Source: Nitriliruptoraceae bacterium (GTDB taxonomy: Bacteria; Actinomycetota; Nitriliruptoria; Nitriliruptorales; Nitriliruptoraceae). From it: 8,793 nt of DNA. Below, one piece after another: positions 6,381-8,793 of the stretch (within the stretch, counting starts at the first letter, position 1; each line of letters opens with the position of its first letter). Position numbers and translations under genes: made by a program. The stretch spans positions 1 through 8,793 of the forward strand of contig SKJO01000230.1 of NCBI GenBank assembly GCA_007121975.1, given 5' to 3'. The notes under the pieces were generated by a model. The model did no database searches and was not told where the DNA came from. It saw only the letters and a program-made list of their open reading frames with translations.

Positions 6381-7346
6381 GTGCGAACGCTGGTGACCGG
6401 TGGGGCCGGCTACATCGGGGCGACCACGGCGGCGGCGCTGCTCGACGCCGGACACGAGGTGGTGGTCGCCGACAACCTCAGCACCGGGCACCGCGACGCG
6501 GTGCCGGCCGGGGCATCGTTCGTCGAGGTGGACGTGACCGACCCGGCGGCCATCGGCCCGGTCATCGCCGCCGGGGGCTTCGATGCCTGCCTGCACTTCG
6601 CCGCGCTGATCGAGGCCGGGGAGTCGATGCGGGTCCCCGAGCGCTTCTTCAGCGTCAACACCGCCGGTACCGCCCGGCTGCTCGAGGTGCTGCTGCACCA
6701 CGACGTCGGGCGCTTCGTGCTGTCGTCCACCGCCGCGGTCTACGGCGAACCGGAGACCACGCCGATCGACGAGCACGATCCCCTGCGCCCGACCAACGCC
6801 TACGGCGAATCCAAGCTGCTGATCGAGCGCATGCTCGCCTGGCACCACCGCATCCATGGTCTGCGCACCGCCTCGCTGCGCTACTTCAACGCCGCTGGGG
6901 CCACGCCAGGCCGGCCCGAACGCCACCACCCCGAGACCCATCTGATCCCGCTGGTGCTTCAGGTCGCGGCTGGGCGGCGCGAGCGGGTGGCGATCTTCGG
7001 CACCGACTACCCGACCCCCGACGGCACCGCGGTGCGGGACTACGTGCACGTCGCCGATCTCGCCGACGCGCATGTGCGAGCGGTCGAACGGCTCGACGAG
7101 CACGGCACGCTGACCGTCAACCTCGGCAACGGCGCCGGCTTCAGCGTCCGCGAGGTCATCGAGGCAGCCCGCGCGGTCACCGGCCATCCGATCCCCGCCG
7201 ACGAGACTCCCCGCCGAACCGGTGACCCGGCCGTGCTGGTCGCCTCCTCACCGCGCGCCCGGGAGCTGCTGGGCTGGACGCCGACGCGGCGTGATCTGGC
7301 CGGCATCGTGGCCGACGCCTGGCGGGAGCACGTCGATGAACGCTGA
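6381..7346 (+). CDS. galE: UDP-glucose 4-epimerase
   Basis: 321 residues, an extended short-chain dehydrogenase/reductase. It interconverts UDP-galactose and UDP-glucose using tightly bound NAD+. The Rossmann motif GGAGYIG is at 7-13, HFAALIEAGESM at 72-83 (many GalE have HFAALK/AVGES here), the catalytic Ser/Thr in SSTAAVYG (115-122), and the YxxxK pair is Tyr141/Lys145 in AYGESK. SLRYFNAAGA, then IFGTDYPTPDGTAVRDYVHVADLADAHV, are hallmarks of bacterial GalE rather than other sugar epimerases. GTG 6381 is chosen because GGAAGG (6368-6373) stands seven bases upstream and the Rossmann strand begins at once. It overlaps deoR by 11 nt, implying one transcript and coupled translation, and is divergent from galK. 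Confidence 0.95.
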   Translation: MRTLVTGGAGYIGATTAAALLDAGHEVVVADNLSTGHRDAVPAGASFVEVDVTDPAAIGPVIAAGGFDACLHFAALIEAGESMRVPERFFSVNTAGTARLLEVLLHHDVGRFVLSSTAAVYGEPETTPIDEHDPLRPTNAYGESKLLIERMLAWHHRIHGLRTASLRYFNAAGATPGRPERHHPETHLIPLVLQVAAGRRERVAIFGTDYPTPDGTAVRDYVHVADLADAHVRAVERLDEHGTLTVNLGNGAGFSVREVIEAARAVTGHPIPADETPRRTGDPAVLVASSPRARELLGWTPTRRDLAGIVADAWREHVDER

Positions 7347-8136
7347 GTCGCCTCCGGCCCGGGTGCGCCGGGAGCGCATGCTCGCGCTGCTGCGGGAGCG
7401 CGACTTCGTGCGGGTCAACGAGCTCGCGACCCGCTTCGAGGTCTCCGAGGTCACCGTGCGCTCCGACCTCGGCGTGCTCGAGCGTCGCGGCGCGCTGCGC
7501 CGCGTACGCGGCGGCGCGGTACCGCGGGCCGCCTCGTCCATCGAGCGGCCCTTCGAGGAGGCCGAGGCCCGCGCCTCACACGAGAAGCGCGCGATCGGCT
7601 ACGCGGCCGCGCAACTGGTCGACTCCTGGGACACCATCATCCTCGACGTGGGGAGCACCACCACGGCGGTGGCCCACGCCCTGGCCGCGCGCCAGGACCT
7701 CGGCGAGGTGACCGTGTTCACCTCCTCGCTGACGATCGCCCTGGCCCTGGAGGCGGCCCACCCCCGGCTCAGCGTGGTGGTGACCGGCGGCACGCTGCGC
7801 CCCAAGCAGCACTCCCTGGTCGAACCGCTGGCGGGCCTGGTGCTGCACTCGATCCACGCCAGCAAGCTGTTCCTGGGCTGCAACGGCGTGGATGTCGAGG
7901 CCGGCGTGACCAACGTCAACCTCCCCGAGACCGAGATCAAGCGCCAGATGGTCGCCGCCTCCCAGCAGCGCATCCTGTGCGCGGACAGCTCGAAGCTGGG
8001 CCAGGTCGCCCTGGCCCACGTCTGCGAGTTGGACGACATCGATGTGCTGGTCACCGACGCCGGCGCGAACCGGGTCCAGGTGGACGCTCTGCGCGCGGCA
8101 GGTATCGACGTGCAGTTGGTGCCAGCAACCCGCTGA
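7336..8136 (+). CDS. DeoR/GlpR-family transcriptional regulator
   Basis: 266 residues. The N-terminal winged helix-turn-helix (about 11-61) carries the family signature: RVNELATRFEVSEVTVRSDLGVLERRGALRRVRGGA, with VRSDL where most members have IRRDL. The C-terminal sugar-phosphate sensor, related to ribose-5-phosphate isomerase folds, shows LDVGSTTTAVAHAL, VVTGGTLRPKQHSLVEPLA, KLFLGCNGVD and LCADSSKLGQ. Such proteins usually repress sugar-uptake and catabolic genes until a phosphorylated sugar binds. Position between galE and a sugar ABC gene suggests a galactose-derived ligand, possibly galactose-1-phosphate; this is inferred. ATG 7336 lies inside the galE 3' end with GGGAG (7324-7328) seven bases upstream. 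The frame stays open to 7222, which would make an implausible 125-nt overlap. Confidence 0.9.
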   Translation: MNAESPPARVRRERMLALLRERDFVRVNELATRFEVSEVTVRSDLGVLERRGALRRVRGGAVPRAASSIERPFEEAEARASHEKRAIGYAAAQLVDSWDTIILDVGSTTTAVAHALAARQDLGEVTVFTSSLTIALALEAAHPRLSVVVTGGTLRPKQHSLVEPLAGLVLHSIHASKLFLGCNGVDVEAGVTNVNLPETEIKRQMVAASQQRILCADSSKLGQVALAHVCELDDIDVLVTDAGANRVQVDALRAAGIDVQLVPATR

Positions 8137-8189
8137 TCGCGGGCTTTCCAACGACCGTGGTAGGACCCCCTCGCACACCTGCGGTCCCA

Positions 8190-8209
8190 CAAGTGACTGA
8201 AGGCACTTG
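8190..8209. promoter_or_regulatory. Inverted repeat overlapping a -35 element (candidate operator)
   Basis: CAAGTG (8190-8195) and its exact reverse complement CACTTG (8204-8209) are separated by 8 bp. The right arm shares three bases with the -35 TTGACG (8207-8212). The geometry suits a dimeric regulator. It is distinct from the TTTCGAAA element in the same promoter. Confidence 0.35.
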
Positions 8210-8236
8210 ACGGTGTTTCGAAAGCTAAGCTACAAC
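8207..8236 (+). promoter_or_regulatory. Promoter upstream of the sugar ABC lipoprotein gene
   Basis: TTGACG (8207-8212, five of six consensus bases) and TACAAC (8231-8236) are 18 bp apart, the best sigma-70-type promoter in the window. The spacer holds the perfect 8-bp palindrome TTTCGAAA (8216-8223). Transcription should start near 8241-8244, giving a leader of about 130 nt. It lies 70 bp after deoR, so the ABC genes form their own transcription unit. Confidence 0.6.
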
Positions 8237-8253
8237 CATGGGATGGCGACCCA

Positions 8254-8356
8254 GGCGGGCACCACGACCCGCCACCAACCCGACGTCGAGGTGGCGAATG
8301 CCACCGGCCTGCCACGCAGGGACGTCGTGAGCACCTGATGCGCCGCTACCGGCGCA
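8254..8356 (+). ncRNA. Strongly foldable 5' leader (candidate cis-regulatory RNA)
   Basis: Perfect complementary arms occur in a nested order. Stem P0 is GGCGGG (8254-8259) with CCCGCC (8268-8273). Stem P1 is CGACGTC (8281-8287) with GACGTCG (8321-8327); it encloses P2, GGTGGC (8290-8295) with GCCACC (8300-8305) and tetraloop GAAT, and P3, CCTGC (8308-8312) with GCAGG (8316-8320). P3 abuts P1 with no gap, which makes a compact three-way junction. P4, TGCGCCG (8339-8345) with CGGCGCA (8350-8356), ends five bases before the ribosome binding site. I do not recognise a known riboswitch class. High GC makes chance hairpins common, so function is unproven. Confidence 0.35.
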
Positions 8357-8370
8357 AGAACGAGGAGACC

Positions 8371-8793
8371 ATGCGAACCAAGCGCTTGATCGCTCTTGCC
8401 ACCGCCCTGGCGGTCGTGGCGACCGCCTGCGGCACCGATGACGATGTCGATGACCCCGTCGACGACGCCGTCGAGGAGCCCGCGGAGGAGCCCGCTGACG
8501 AGCCCGAGGAGGAGCCAGCCGAGGAGCCCGAGGAGGAGCCGGCCGAGGAGCCCGAGGCCGCCGATGGCGACGAACTCAACCTGCGCTGGCGCACCCGGCC
8601 CGACAACCAGGCCGAGATCGACGTCTACCAGGACGCCAGCGACACCATCGAGGAGGCCTGGGACGGCGTGACCCTGGAGTACGAGCCCGGCGGCACCGAG
8701 ACCGCCGCCTACCAGGACGCGCTGCGCACCGAGATCGCCGGGGGCACCGCACCCGACGTGTTCTGGATCCCCGGCACCGACATCGCCGACTTC
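8371..8793 (+). CDS. Sugar ABC transporter substrate-binding lipoprotein (3' end outside window)
   Basis: 141 residues are visible. A lipoprotein signal peptide comes first: basic MRTKR, hydrophobic LIALATALAVV, then lipobox ATA-Cys20. Residues 22-68 form a very acidic linker, DDDVDDPVDD followed by repeated EEPA/EEPE units; about 27 of 46 positions are Asp or Glu. From about 69 the mature domain begins (LNLRWRTRPDNQAEIDVYQD...), with YQDALRTEIAGGTAPDVFWIPG, the typical family-1 extracellular solute-binding motif in which 'AGGTAPDV' precedes a sugar-site strand. It should capture a sugar outside the membrane for an ABC permease; a galactoside is suggested only by the neighbours. GAGGAG (8362-8367) supports ATG 8371; an in-frame ATG at 8338 would add 11 residues but lacks a binding site. 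Confidence 0.88.
   Translation, partial: MRTKRLIALATALAVVATACGTDDDVDDPVDDAVEEPAEEPADEPEEEPAEEPEEEPAEEPEAADGDELNLRWRTRPDNQAEIDVYQDASDTIEEAWDGVTLEYEPGGTETAAYQDALRTEIAGGTAPDVFWIPGTDIADF

Noticed and set aside
8157..8190. Imperfect stem GTGG..GACC / GGTCCCAC as a deoR terminator
   Set aside because: Only eight pairs with a 3-nt bulge, a loop of about 15 nt and no T-tract; too weak to call.
8238..8330. 30-codon open frame (ATG to TGA) in the ABC-gene leader as a leader peptide
   Set aside because: The ATG begins one base after the -10 hexamer, so it would lie upstream of the likely transcription start, and it has no ribosome binding site. The peptide is Arg/Pro-rich without a regulatory codon run.

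Overview
The window reads as high-GC Gram-positive (actinobacterial) chromosome. Codon third positions are strongly G/C, GTG starts are frequent, one gene appears to be leaderless, and the gene families (a CNNM/CBS protein, DUF2905, a sugar ABC lipoprotein) fit that group. The very acidic linker of the last gene suggests a deep-branching, possibly salt- or alkali-adapted lineage such as Nitriliruptoria. That placement is a guess.

Left part (1-2344): the 3' end of an unidentified gene (+) converges on a CNNM/DUF21-CBS 'hemolysin-family' membrane protein (-), with a hairpin between the two stops. An intergenic region of about 70 bp then separates the divergent aldose 1-epimerase gene galM (+). 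The middle (2345-3373) holds about 480 bp without a convincing gene but with a 21-bp tandem duplication, then a strong terminator-like hairpin, a small DUF2905 membrane protein (-) with a leaderless-type promoter, a complete tRNA-Arg(CCT) (+), and a 9-bp tandem repeat tract.

Right part (3365-8793): galK and a Na+/phosphate cotransporter-PhoU protein lie head to tail on the minus strand, 33 bp apart. Divergent from them, galE and a DeoR-family repressor overlap by 11 nt on the plus strand. After deoR comes a separate promoter, a strongly foldable leader, and the start of a sugar ABC transporter substrate-binding lipoprotein that runs off the window.

Together this is a galactose (Leloir) locus: uptake (ABC substrate-binding protein), anomer interconversion (galM), phosphorylation (galK), UDP-sugar epimerisation (galE) and a DeoR-type sugar-phosphate sensor. 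No galT is present in the window. The most interesting signals are regulatory. A TTCGAA palindrome occurs in both the galK/galE divergent promoter region and the ABC-transporter promoter, which makes it a candidate DeoR operator. The leader of the ABC lipoprotein can fold into a compact three-way junction with flanking hairpins, a candidate cis-regulatory RNA that I do not recognise as a known class.
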